From Bacteroidota bacterium (GTDB taxonomy: Bacteria; Bacteroidota; Bacteroidia; Cytophagales; Cyclobacteriaceae): 64,000 nucleotides of DNA. The translations under genes and the position numbers were made by a program. The notes below the pieces were generated by a model. It had not been told where the DNA came from and made no database searches. It saw only the letters and a program-made list of their open reading frames with translations. The stretch spans positions 1-64,000 of the forward strand of contig JAFDYY010000009.1 in the NCBI GenBank assembly GCA_018267195.1, read 5' to 3'. Position 1 is the stretch's first letter. Each line of letters opens with the position of its first letter. Shown here in pieces: positions 41,892-50,773 of the stretch.

Positions 41892-43304
41892 TTATCGGTT
41901 CTTTAGTGCTTGCATCGCTTTATAAAAATTTTCTTTAATGGCTCGTCCGTTTTGGTGGTGGCCATCTTTGGTTATCCATCTGCCGTTTACTATGGTGCCC
42001 AGCACACGGCTGGAATCGGATGTGTACACCAACGTGGCCAGCCTGTTTTTTTCTGATGTGTTGGCCAGCAAGTGAGTGGTAGCTTTATACACTACGGCAT
42101 GGAGTGGTTTCCCGGGTTCAAAATAATGAGCCGACACCTCGCCCATGGCTTTTCGGCCCGACAATACGGATTCGCCAACCATATACCCGGCAGCATCGCC
42201 CTCAAAAGTATTGCGTTGATTTGTAATCAGCCGCTGCCGGTAATCGATCATACGAAATTCTTCAAGTGGATTTAACCCGATGTGGCTATCGGTGCCGATG
42301 CTCCATCGCCCACCGGCTTTTACAAACTCCTTCATCCTAAAAATACCATCGCCCAGGTTTCCTTCGGTGCTGGGGCAAAGTACTACGTTGGCTTTTGATG
42401 CTCCCAGTTTTTTTAGTTCATCATCATTAAGGTGGGTGGAGTGTACTAAATGAAACCGATCATTTACCGGTAAATTTTCGAACAGCCATTGCATGGGGCG
42501 CAAGCCACAAAAGGCCAGGCAATCATTCACTTCTTTTTTTTGTTCAGACACATGCAGGTGAAACGGCTTTTCTTTGGGGCCTAATTCAAAAGTTCTTTTC
42601 ACGTCTTGGAAATCTACCGCCCGCAATGAATGTACGCTAAAACCGAGCGAAGCATTTTTGTAATTTTTTAAAACCGAGGTGGAGGCCTCCAGCAGTTTAA
42701 AATAATCGTCTGAAGTTTTAGAAATAAATCTTCGCTGGCGCGGCTGCGGTTCCTGTCCAAAAGTTCCTTTCTGATAAAAAACGGGGATCAATGTAATATG
42801 GATGCCGGCTGTTTTGGCAGCGGCAACTAGTCGCTCGCCCGTTTCAGCAAGATTGCTGTATGGCTTCCCGTCTTTATCATGGTGCAGATAATGAAATTCG
42901 GCTACGCTGGTATAGCCTACCCGAAGCATTTCTGCATAGAGCATCGCAGCAATGGCCTCCATCTGATCGGGACTTATTGATAAAGCGCATTTGTACATTT
43001 CTTCGCGCCAGGTCCAAAAATCATCGTCTGTTCCTGATAAATGGCTTTCGGCCAGACCGGCCATGGCATATTGAAAAGCATGCGAATGGGCATTTTGAAA
43101 TCCGGGGACAGCCAACCCTTCTATTAGCTCAACCTTTTCTTCGGGTTTTTGAGAAGAAATCGTTTTAATTATTCCATGATCATCAACCGCAACAAAGGCC
43201 GGAGAAACCCAACCTTCTTTCTGAAGCAACGATGTAAATTGAAAATAGTTGAGTCCTTTGTTTGTGTTTTTTTCCCGCGACTCTTCAGCAAAATTTTTAT
43301 TCAT
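41892..43304 (-). CDS. hutF: Formimidoylglutamate deiminase
   Basis: Amidohydrolase converting N-formimidoyl-glutamate to N-formyl-glutamate in the five-step histidine degradation route. Metal ligands: His73 and His75 (PGFQNAHSHAF), a His in LHVSEQKKE, and the Asp and His of GTDSHIGLNPLEEFRM. 470 aa, matching HutF length. Other hut genes are absent from this window, so the gene is isolated from its pathway. ATG 43304, 18 nt behind AsmA. A related guanine-deaminase-like role cannot be fully excluded. Confidence 0.88.
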   Translation of the reverse strand: MNKNFAEESREKNTNKGLNYFQFTSLLQKEGWVSPAFVAVDDHGIIKTISSQKPEEKVELIEGLAVPGFQNAHSHAFQYAMAGLAESHLSGTDDDFWTWREEMYKCALSISPDQMEAIAAMLYAEMLRVGYTSVAEFHYLHHDKDGKPYSNLAETGERLVAAAKTAGIHITLIPVFYQKGTFGQEPQPRQRRFISKTSDDYFKLLEASTSVLKNYKNASLGFSVHSLRAVDFQDVKRTFELGPKEKPFHLHVSEQKKEVNDCLAFCGLRPMQWLFENLPVNDRFHLVHSTHLNDDELKKLGASKANVVLCPSTEGNLGDGIFRMKEFVKAGGRWSIGTDSHIGLNPLEEFRMIDYRQRLITNQRNTFEGDAAGYMVGESVLSGRKAMGEVSAHYFEPGKPLHAVVYKATTHLLANTSEKNRLATLVYTSDSSRVLGTIVNGRWITKDGHHQNGRAIKENFYKAMQALKNR

Positions 43305-43322
43305 GAAAAAATAAGATGATCA

Positions 43323-46268
43323 TCAATTTTTCTTCTTCTTCAGCAGGTTCTGAAGTTTATTTTGCAACAGATTTTGCATGGGATTAGTTTTGGCGGTATC
43401 CGTTTTGGTTTTAGCCGTGTCTTTTTTGCCCCCCAGTAAATTATTAACCACCTCCTGTGCTTGCGTTCCTTTCACGGCCTCCTGCAAAGTTTCTTTTGTT
43501 TTCTCTTTTACCACATTGGTTACGGCTTCTTTTACCTGTTGCTTTTGTTCTTGCGATACTAACTGAACTTTGGGGTTTAAGAAAGTCCCCCCCAAACTAA
43601 AGTTTAACGGAATCTCGGCATTAGCCGCATCGCCTCCGATCAGGCTTTGAAATTGCGAGCCTAATTTACCGGCCGGCACATTCATTTTCAATCCATAATT
43701 AATTCCTCCATCTAACGTGGTTGACCCCGAAACAGACGCCACATAGCTTCCCATTTTTATATTGAATGGTTTTACGCTGAGTTTACCGTCTTTAATTTCA
43801 GCCGACATCAATACATCTTTCAAGGTAACTTGATCGGCCTCTTTTAGATTCGTTAAAGAAGTAATACCCGAAATCAGTTTAGATTGTGTTACGGCTGCCT
43901 CGGCAATTTTTATCAGCCCGCTGCCATTTACGGTGTTCATCTTTGGCATCATATTTTGCAGCAGTTCTCCGCTAATCCTAAAGTCGGTGCCCATCTTTCC
44001 TTGCGCAAGTCCGGCAATAGGGGCATACGTTTTTACAATGGAAAAAGAACTGGCGGCTTGCTGAATAGACAAATCTTGCACGTTCAGACCGAAGTCATAC
44101 TTGGGGTGTTGCAAATCGCGTGTATCGTACGTACCGTTTACGGCAAAGGCTCCTCCCAGCATATTAAATTTTACGTTGTTCATCCTTGCTATCCCCTCCT
44201 TTACTAATATATCGCCCTGCGCCTGGCTGATAACATAATCCATCATCTTTACCGTTTTCAGATTAGAGTGCAATAAGAAATCTATATTTTTCGGAACGGG
44301 GATAACCGACAATTTAGCAGTATCCTTTTTATCGGGCGTTTTGCTGTCGCTCATAAACTCATTCAAATCAAGCAAAGAAGAATTAAAATTCAGATTTCCG
44401 TTGATCGTTTCTTTGCCGAATACATACCCGATATAGTTGCTCACAGCACCGTTTACATTAAAATCGCTTCTGCCTATTGTTCCCGTTGTATTTTTTAATT
44501 CAATTTTTTGCGGGTTAAAAATAGCATCGGCCTGCAATATGGCAACGGCATACGGCAATGTAGCCGATGTAAATTTAAAATTGCTCAGCGAAGCCGTTCC
44601 GCTGGTTGGCAGTTTATCATATCGCTTAGCTGTTACATCCGAGTATTTTCCTTTTGTTTCTATGTTTGCTTTTACTTTGCCGGCCAGATTCATTCCTTCC
44701 AGCGGAAATATTTTTGTCATTTTTTCCAGATCCACACTCCCATCGGCTTTTAAGGCCCAGGTGTAATCGGCTAAGTTTTGCAATACTAAATCGGCTGTAA
44801 ATTTCTCGCCATCCAGCAGCATTGAAAAATCGCTTACCCGAATGGTGGTTTCGGCCATCTTGCCCGAGGTGTTTTTTATCGTTGAATTAAAATGCAAATC
44901 TTGTAGCGGCATTGGGAATTTCGATGACTTTACATATCCATTGTTTAAAGACATTGCGGCATCTACGCTTGGAATAACTTTTTTTAGGCTGTCGTAAATT
45001 CCTTTTGCGGTGGCATTAGCCGAAAAGGTTCCTTTCATTTCAAGGCCCTCCAGAGGAAACATTTTATTCAATTCAGCTAAATTAAATTTGGCTTTCAGGA
45101 AGGCATTCATCCGGTAGTCTTTCAGGTTCTCAATAATAACCTGGGCGTCTACCGGGTTCGAGCCAAAATCAATATGGAATTTTTTTAAATTGATGAAGGT
45201 GTTTTCTATTATCCCGGTTTTATTGTCAACCATCAAATCTACCGCAATGTTAGTAACGGCTGCCGGCAATGAAGGATACTTAAACATGGCCTCGTTCACT
45301 TTTAAATTGAGATTAAATGCGGGCATCTGACGATCACTGTATTTACCTTGTATGTAGCCATCAAAAGCGAGGGCTCCTTTGGTTTCAACCTTGTTAAAAT
45401 CTTTGGAGTACATGCCGGGAACTAATGACAAAATACTTTTAAATGTGTTTTCCGGACTTTTAAACCGGATGTCCATCTCAAAATCTTTTTCATTCATTTT
45501 AAACCAACCATCAAAACCCAAACCAAAATCATTGAGCTTGGCCGTATTTTCTTTAAAGGTATATTTTGAATAATTCTCGCTGATCTGAATTACCGCTTCT
45601 ACGGAGGCTTGTTTGTGACTAATGTATTCGGTTCCATTGTATTTTACCGTAACCGAATCGGCCGTTGTTTTTGTTTTCAGATCAAATTGCTGCTCATTAA
45701 AATTACCACTGCCCGTATGGTTTACATTTTTTAATGACAGCTGCATGGGCAGGGTTTCGTCATCATAAATAATATCGGCATTGATAACTGTCCAGCGATC
45801 GATGCCAAATGAAAATTGAGATGAGGCTTCTTGCTTTTTTACCGTGTCGGCAGAAGGGTAGGTAATGTTGTAATTAGCGCGTCCGTCTTTCAATACTTTT
45901 ACGTGAATTTGAGGTTGCTCTAACGTAATGGCTTTTACCCGGAGCTGGCTGCCAAACAATAGGTCTTTTAAGTTTACTTCCACATCGAACCGCTCAACCA
46001 CAAACAAATGTTCTCCGGCAAAAGGCGCATGATTAAAAACGCCCAGTTTTTTTATTTCTACACTGGCATTAGGGAAATGACGAAACAGAGAAATGCTGAA
46101 GTTGTCGGCATCGAAAACCACATCGGCATTAATGGTTTTGGCAATTTCTTTGTCCACCATTTCTTTTATTTTTCCTTTGAAGAGGATCGGCACTATAATC
46201 GCAACTAAAAGCAGCAGGCCTATTAAAGCCGAAAATCCAATCAGAATTTTTTTCACCATTTTCATCAT
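43323..46268 (-). CDS. AsmA-family envelope protein
   Basis: 981 aa with one N-terminal membrane helix (about 5-28, KKILIGFSALIGLLLLVAIIVPIL) followed by a very long periplasmic beta-rich region. AsmA features: IKEMVDKEIAKTINADVVFD near the start and repeated NFSISLFRHFPNASVEI-like and NLAGKVKANIETKGK-like blocks. AsmA-type proteins are thought to form lipid-conducting bridges to the outer membrane. The C-terminal 90 residues are Lys/Gln/Thr-rich low complexity. Between hutF and an aldehyde dehydrogenase on one strand. Confidence 0.85.
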   Translation of the reverse strand: MMKMVKKILIGFSALIGLLLLVAIIVPILFKGKIKEMVDKEIAKTINADVVFDADNFSISLFRHFPNASVEIKKLGVFNHAPFAGEHLFVVERFDVEVNLKDLLFGSQLRVKAITLEQPQIHVKVLKDGRANYNITYPSADTVKKQEASSQFSFGIDRWTVINADIIYDDETLPMQLSLKNVNHTGSGNFNEQQFDLKTKTTADSVTVKYNGTEYISHKQASVEAVIQISENYSKYTFKENTAKLNDFGLGFDGWFKMNEKDFEMDIRFKSPENTFKSILSLVPGMYSKDFNKVETKGALAFDGYIQGKYSDRQMPAFNLNLKVNEAMFKYPSLPAAVTNIAVDLMVDNKTGIIENTFINLKKFHIDFGSNPVDAQVIIENLKDYRMNAFLKAKFNLAELNKMFPLEGLEMKGTFSANATAKGIYDSLKKVIPSVDAAMSLNNGYVKSSKFPMPLQDLHFNSTIKNTSGKMAETTIRVSDFSMLLDGEKFTADLVLQNLADYTWALKADGSVDLEKMTKIFPLEGMNLAGKVKANIETKGKYSDVTAKRYDKLPTSGTASLSNFKFTSATLPYAVAILQADAIFNPQKIELKNTTGTIGRSDFNVNGAVSNYIGYVFGKETINGNLNFNSSLLDLNEFMSDSKTPDKKDTAKLSVIPVPKNIDFLLHSNLKTVKMMDYVISQAQGDILVKEGIARMNNVKFNMLGGAFAVNGTYDTRDLQHPKYDFGLNVQDLSIQQAASSFSIVKTYAPIAGLAQGKMGTDFRISGELLQNMMPKMNTVNGSGLIKIAEAAVTQSKLISGITSLTNLKEADQVTLKDVLMSAEIKDGKLSVKPFNIKMGSYVASVSGSTTLDGGINYGLKMNVPAGKLGSQFQSLIGGDAANAEIPLNFSLGGTFLNPKVQLVSQEQKQQVKEAVTNVVKEKTKETLQEAVKGTQAQEVVNNLLGGKKDTAKTKTDTAKTNPMQNLLQNKLQNLLKKKKN

Positions 46269-46299
46269 CTCTAAGTTTTATAAGGGTAAAGCATTTTGT

Positions 46300-47730
46300 T
46301 TAAAACCAACGAACCATCAGGTCAATCAGCTGTTTTCTAAACTTGAAATACGAAGGGTGTAGTAAGTAGAAAATAGCAAATCCATTTTTTTGTTTTAATA
46401 CCGGTTTTTCATTTGAGAACGATAAAAAACCATACCGGCCATGTGCTTTGCCTATGCCGCTGTTATTTACTCCGCCAAACGGCAACCCCGGATGGGTAAA
46501 CTGAAGCACACAGTCATTCACACAAACCGAGCCGGCCGAGGTTTCTGTTAAAATTTTTTCTTGATTTTTTTTCTGACCGGAAAAAATATAAAGAGCTAAC
46601 GGCTTCGGTTTGTCGTTAATGAAATTGATAGCCTGATCTATAGTTTTAACTGTAACCACCGGGAGAATGGGACCAAAAATTTCTTCCTGCATAACCAGGC
46701 TGTCGGGCAAAACACCGCTCAAAATAGTGGGAGGGATGAAATTGGTGTGACTGTTCATTTCGCCTGATAATTCAATCTTGGCTCCGTGCTTTACGGCATC
46801 GTCAACCATTCGGTTGATCCGGTCAAAATGTTTTCTATTCACAATTCGCCCATAGTGTGGAGTCAATTCATTTACGGCTCCATCCTGACCAAAAATTTTT
46901 ATGGTTTCATTTTTTAGTGCCTGAACAAATTTTTCTTGCGCTGGTTCTTCAATCAAAACATAATCCGGGGCAATGCAGGTTTGCCCGTTGTTCAAAAATT
47001 TTCCGAAAGCAACGCGTTTGGCAGCATCCTCTATATCGGCTGATGTATCAATAACAACAGGCGATTTACCCCCCAATTCTAACGTAACCGATGATAAATT
47101 TTCTGCTGCTGCTTTCATTATTAATTTTCCTACAGCCGGACTGCCGGTAAAAAAAATATGATCGAAAGGGAGCGCGAGCAACTGCTTGGCAACATGCTGA
47201 TCCCCCTCCACCACTGCCACCAGGTCTTCTTCAAAAAATGTATTTACCATAGCCGCCAATGCGCGTGAGGTATGCGGAGTCATCTCCGAAGGTTTAATAA
47301 TCGCGGTATTGCCGGCTGCCAAACAAGAAACGAGCGGGCCGAGTGAAAGATTTACCGGAAAATTCCACGGGGCGATGATAAGGCAGACTCCCTTAGGTTC
47401 AAATCGTACTTGGGAGCGAGTGCCTAAATAGGTAAGCGAAGAATCTATTTTTTGAGGAGCTGCCCACTCATGCAAATGGGCAATTGTATGCCTGATCTCC
47501 GTTAAAACAGGGTATAGTTCTGATAAATCCGATTCCGATTTTGGTTTTTTAAAATCAGCAAATACGGCTTCGGCAATGGCATCTCGTTGGGTTAATAAAA
47601 AATCAGCAAATTTTTTTAATCTCCGTTTGCGTTCTTTTACTGGTTCGCTTCTAAGTACAATGCTCCGTTTTTTTTGTTTTTCAAAAAGTAGAGTTAATTG
47701 TCGGGTTTCGGATGGCGTTAAATCCGTCAT
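46300..47730 (-). CDS. Aldehyde dehydrogenase, ALDH3-like
   Basis: NAD(P)-dependent oxidation of aldehydes to acids. Catalytic Cys252 (NNGQTC), general base Glu218 (TLELGGKSP), Asn123 in APWNFP and the cofactor loop FTGSPAVGK (194-202) are intact. At 476 aa it matches the ALDH class 3 size, with a hydrophobic-aromatic C-terminus (FAIFYLLHPSYFKFRKQLIDLMVRWF region) that may contact the membrane as in fatty-aldehyde dehydrogenases. The substrate is inferred only. The 170 nt upstream holds the OmpA terminator. Confidence 0.9.
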   Translation of the reverse strand: MTDLTPSETRQLTLLFEKQKKRSIVLRSEPVKERKRRLKKFADFLLTQRDAIAEAVFADFKKPKSESDLSELYPVLTEIRHTIAHLHEWAAPQKIDSSLTYLGTRSQVRFEPKGVCLIIAPWNFPVNLSLGPLVSCLAAGNTAIIKPSEMTPHTSRALAAMVNTFFEEDLVAVVEGDQHVAKQLLALPFDHIFFTGSPAVGKLIMKAAAENLSSVTLELGGKSPVVIDTSADIEDAAKRVAFGKFLNNGQTCIAPDYVLIEEPAQEKFVQALKNETIKIFGQDGAVNELTPHYGRIVNRKHFDRINRMVDDAVKHGAKIELSGEMNSHTNFIPPTILSGVLPDSLVMQEEIFGPILPVVTVKTIDQAINFINDKPKPLALYIFSGQKKNQEKILTETSAGSVCVNDCVLQFTHPGLPFGGVNNSGIGKAHGRYGFLSFSNEKPVLKQKNGFAIFYLLHPSYFKFRKQLIDLMVRWF

Positions 47731-47825
47731 TGCTAAATTTTTTTAAAGTTAGTTTAATTTTATTTTAATCTGATTAGACAGGCTGATATATGTACTGCCT
47801 GATTTTACAAATATGGTATTTGGGG

Positions 47826-47848
47826 TTTACTTCAACGAACGAAGTAAA
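47826..47848. repeat. 8-bp hairpin next to the OmpA terminator
   Basis: TTTACTTC (47826-47833), 7-nt loop, GAAGTAAA (47841-47848): a perfect 8-bp inverted repeat. It directly abuts the terminator hairpin at 47849-47876. It could be a second, backup termination or RNA-stability element, or a protein binding site in front of the aldehyde dehydrogenase gene. Confidence 0.5.
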
Positions 47849-47876
47849 AAGATTTCTGCGCTGGCAGCGCAATCTT
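47846..47876 (-). terminator. Rho-independent terminator of the OmpA gene pair
   Basis: Read on the minus strand: AAGAT, then TGCGCT-GCC-AGCGCA (6-bp GC-rich stem with 3-nt loop), a 3-nt bulge GAA, ATCTT closing a lower 5-bp stem, running into a T-run (TTTTT at 47850-47846). It starts 25 nt after the OmpA stop at 47901. Confidence 0.7.
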
Positions 47877-47900
47877 AAATTGGAATTTGTTTTCTATCGA

Positions 47901-48608
47901 TTAGTTATCGAGCACCCTGAGCTCTACTCTTCTATTTAATTTACGAGCTTCTTCTGTGTTTTCCGTAGAAATGGGTTGCGTTCCACCAAAGGCTTTGGTT
48001 TTGATGTTGTTTTTATTTGCCCCCTTTCTTACCAGATAGGATTTCACCGCATCTACCCGTTCTTGCGATAATTTCATGTTAGCCGCAGGCGCACCCACCG
48101 CATCGGTGTGGCCTTCCAATTGAATAATCATATTCGGATTGTTTTTCAACATCCGACTAATGGAATCTAACTCTGGAAATGAAGGAGTCTGAATCAGAGC
48201 TGTGCCAACATTAAAAATAAGCGTATGCAGCCGAACTATTTTCTTTACCGGAGGTGGTTCTTGTGCTATGTTGGGTTTGGCTATCGGTAAGCCCAATTCA
48301 ATATTCTTAATCACTTTTTTTTCAGTATTCGCTTCGGCCGGATCTAGAATATATTTTACCGGAGCATAACCGGTTGCTTCCACTTCAATGGAGTATTTTT
48401 CTTTATCAAATAAAGGGAAGCTAAACGAACTGCCCGAAAGAAAACCCCGGTTGCTTCCATACGGTAAACTTTTATAAGAAATCTTAGCCACGACCGCTTC
48501 TTTGGTTACGGCACTGGTAATGTTGCCTTCGGCCATCACGAGTGTATCCTGTTGCCCTTGTGCCATCAGGCTGATCAGGATGAGCATCGTGCCAACAAGG
48601 TGTTTCAT
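47901..48608 (-). CDS. OmpA-domain periplasmic protein
   Basis: 235 aa. Signal peptide (1-18), a carboxypeptidase-regulatory-like beta domain at about 25-100, then an OmpA C-terminal domain at about 128-233 with the peptidoglycan-binding residues Asp and Arg in GHTDAVGAPAANMKLSQER and NRRVELRV. It should bind the cell wall noncovalently. It is 7 nt downstream of a larger paralogue of the same architecture and ends the transcript at a clear terminator. Confidence 0.88.
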   Translation of the reverse strand: MKHLVGTMLILISLMAQGQQDTLVMAEGNITSAVTKEAVVAKISYKSLPYGSNRGFLSGSSFSFPLFDKEKYSIEVEATGYAPVKYILDPAEANTEKKVIKNIELGLPIAKPNIAQEPPPVKKIVRLHTLIFNVGTALIQTPSFPELDSISRMLKNNPNMIIQLEGHTDAVGAPAANMKLSQERVDAVKSYLVRKGANKNNIKTKAFGGTQPISTENTEEARKLNRRVELRVLDN

Positions 48609-48615
48609 AAACCGG

Positions 48616-50646
48616 TTATTTCTTTATAATTTTAAATTCAACGCGTCTGTTTTTAGCATTTCCAAAAATTGTTTTAACATTCAGCACTACGGGTTTGGTA
48701 TCTCCAAAAAATACGACTGAAATCCGATCTTTAACAATTCCTTTGTTTACCAAATAATGTGCCACGGCTTTCGCCCTGCGTTCAGACAACGACATATTAT
48801 ACTCCGGAGATCCAATCGGGTCGGCATGGCCGGCAATTTCTACTTGCATCGATGGCCGTTCCGTCATCAGTGTAGCTATGCGGTTCAGTTCGGGGAATGA
48901 TTCTTGTTTTAGGGTGGCCCGGTCGAAATTGAAGAATATGTTATTTAAGGTGATCGTAACATTGTCTTCAATAGCCGCCACCTGTATCGGTTCAAGTTTC
49001 ACATCGTCTGTAACTGTGCCCGGTTTGGTATAAGAGGTAAGGTCTAAGTTCTGATTTTCGGATATATAATCTTTCGCCTCGGCTCGAAACCCATATTTTT
49101 CGCCTCCTGGCAAATGAATTTCATATTCTCCTGTTTTTGGATCGGAATAGGTTACGCCTACTTCTTTTCCGTCTCGCAGTCTTTCGTAGATAATTTTTGC
49201 ACCTAAAGGCTGCCCGGTTTTGGCATCAATTAGTTTTCCTTTTACAATAATAATGGGCTCCGGATTTTTGAAGAGCGGTTGCTTCACGCGATAAATATCA
49301 AAGTTATCGGGCGTAACAGCCCTGGAGAAATAAGCATACTCGCTGGTGGAAGGGATGTTGAAAAACATATCATCCAGTTTAGTATTTATTTCAGATCCCA
49401 TGTTCTGTGGGTCAGACCATTTCGTCCAAGTGTCGTCTAACCGTTTTGACACATAGATGTCGCTCCCACCATAGCCGCTATATCCGTTTGATGAGAAGTA
49501 CAAAGTTTTGTCATCCGCGGCTAAAAAGGGAGTTACTTCTTCTCCGGCTGTATTGACAACGCCCCCGAGATTCAGAGGTTCAGACCAAGAGCTGTCGGGC
49601 TGTTCAAAGCTAACATAGATATCGCGGCCACCATGTGTATCTTCTCGATCTACCGACATGAGAAGAGTCTTTTGTGTAGCTGATAAAAAATAATGGGCGC
49701 GGTCGCTGTAGTTATAGTCGTTCTTAATCTTCAGTGTTTTAGGTTGTGTCCATTTACCCCCGATGTTATTACTGACCGAAACACCCGAAACCATTTTGCC
49801 ATTTTCCTGATACTGGTTTCCCAATACCAACAATACGGCTTTGCCATCGGGCGTTGCGGTGGTTACTGCGTTTACAAAATTAGGATAAGCATTGTTGAGG
49901 GTTGGGCCGGCATTTTTTGCCAATGTCCATTTGCCATCGGAGCCCAATTCGGAATACCAAATATCTTCTTTGTCTTTTGTGCCTCCTGTGTTTTCGGGAT
50001 GGTTTTGCCGGCTGAAATAAAGTGTTTTACCATCAGGCGAAAGCAGTGCATTCAGGTCATTATATTCGCTGTTTACGTTTTTATCTAAATGTTCTATTAC
50101 AAGACCCTTTACCAGAAGTTCGGGCTTATCAATATTGGCAATGATAGGATATTTAGAATCGGAGATGGCTACGGCATCAATAGAAAAATAGTCGGGCAAA
50201 GCTTTGCCATCAAATTCTAATTTTACGGCATTCACTTTGTACGAAGTTTTTTCAAAGAATACGGTAAGCATCCGGGCTACTACCGGTATCGCTTGTGGGT
50301 TATAGGTGCCTACCTGATGTTCTGTGCCGGCTTCATCGTAAACAAAAACACGAAAGAGAGCTCCTGGGTTGTAGGATTCGGCAATAGCCACTTGCTGAAT
50401 CTGCATGGGGGTAGCATATCCGAGTTTAATAAATTCCGTTCGCTTGGGTTTATCGGGTGTCCAGGCATTGGGGTTTTGGCCACCGGCTGGCAATACGTTG
50501 GGTTTGCCTAACGCTTGGGTTGCTGAATATTGTATAGATGTAAGTTCGGTAGAAAAATCAATCACCTTGGCTGCCCACTGAACTGACTGGCTGAAGGTAA
50601 AATCTGAAATGGCTAAAAATAGCAGGGCAAGTAAAAATCTCTTCAT
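48616..50646 (-). CDS. OmpA-domain protein with PD40 beta-propeller repeats
   Basis: 676 aa. Signal peptide at 1-19 (KRFLLALLFLAISDFTFSQ), an N-terminal beta-sandwich-like region (to about 155), PD40/WD40-like propeller repeats at about 190-450 (DGKTLYFSR, TLYFSSNGYSGYGGSDIYVSKR), a carboxypeptidase-regulatory-like domain (about 470-545) and a C-terminal OmpA domain (about 570-676, GHADPIGSPEYNMSLSERR). This architecture is common in the phylum, with relatives in gliding and T9SS gene sets such as PorE-like proteins. ATG 50646 is chosen over a TTG 21 nt upstream because it begins the signal peptide. Confidence 0.88.
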   Translation of the reverse strand: MKRFLLALLFLAISDFTFSQSVQWAAKVIDFSTELTSIQYSATQALGKPNVLPAGGQNPNAWTPDKPKRTEFIKLGYATPMQIQQVAIAESYNPGALFRVFVYDEAGTEHQVGTYNPQAIPVVARMLTVFFEKTSYKVNAVKLEFDGKALPDYFSIDAVAISDSKYPIIANIDKPELLVKGLVIEHLDKNVNSEYNDLNALLSPDGKTLYFSRQNHPENTGGTKDKEDIWYSELGSDGKWTLAKNAGPTLNNAYPNFVNAVTTATPDGKAVLLVLGNQYQENGKMVSGVSVSNNIGGKWTQPKTLKIKNDYNYSDRAHYFLSATQKTLLMSVDREDTHGGRDIYVSFEQPDSSWSEPLNLGGVVNTAGEEVTPFLAADDKTLYFSSNGYSGYGGSDIYVSKRLDDTWTKWSDPQNMGSEINTKLDDMFFNIPSTSEYAYFSRAVTPDNFDIYRVKQPLFKNPEPIIIVKGKLIDAKTGQPLGAKIIYERLRDGKEVGVTYSDPKTGEYEIHLPGGEKYGFRAEAKDYISENQNLDLTSYTKPGTVTDDVKLEPIQVAAIEDNVTITLNNIFFNFDRATLKQESFPELNRIATLMTERPSMQVEIAGHADPIGSPEYNMSLSERRAKAVAHYLVNKGIVKDRISVVFFGDTKPVVLNVKTIFGNAKNRRVEFKIIKK

Positions 50647-50773
50647 AGACTTGGAAATGAAACTCAAATTAAGGGATAAACATAGTTAAAAATTTAAAAA
50701 AGCAGAAAAAATTACATTTTAAGGAATCTAACATTGGGTACAGAAAGTAAGTTAAAACCCTAAAATCATCGAT

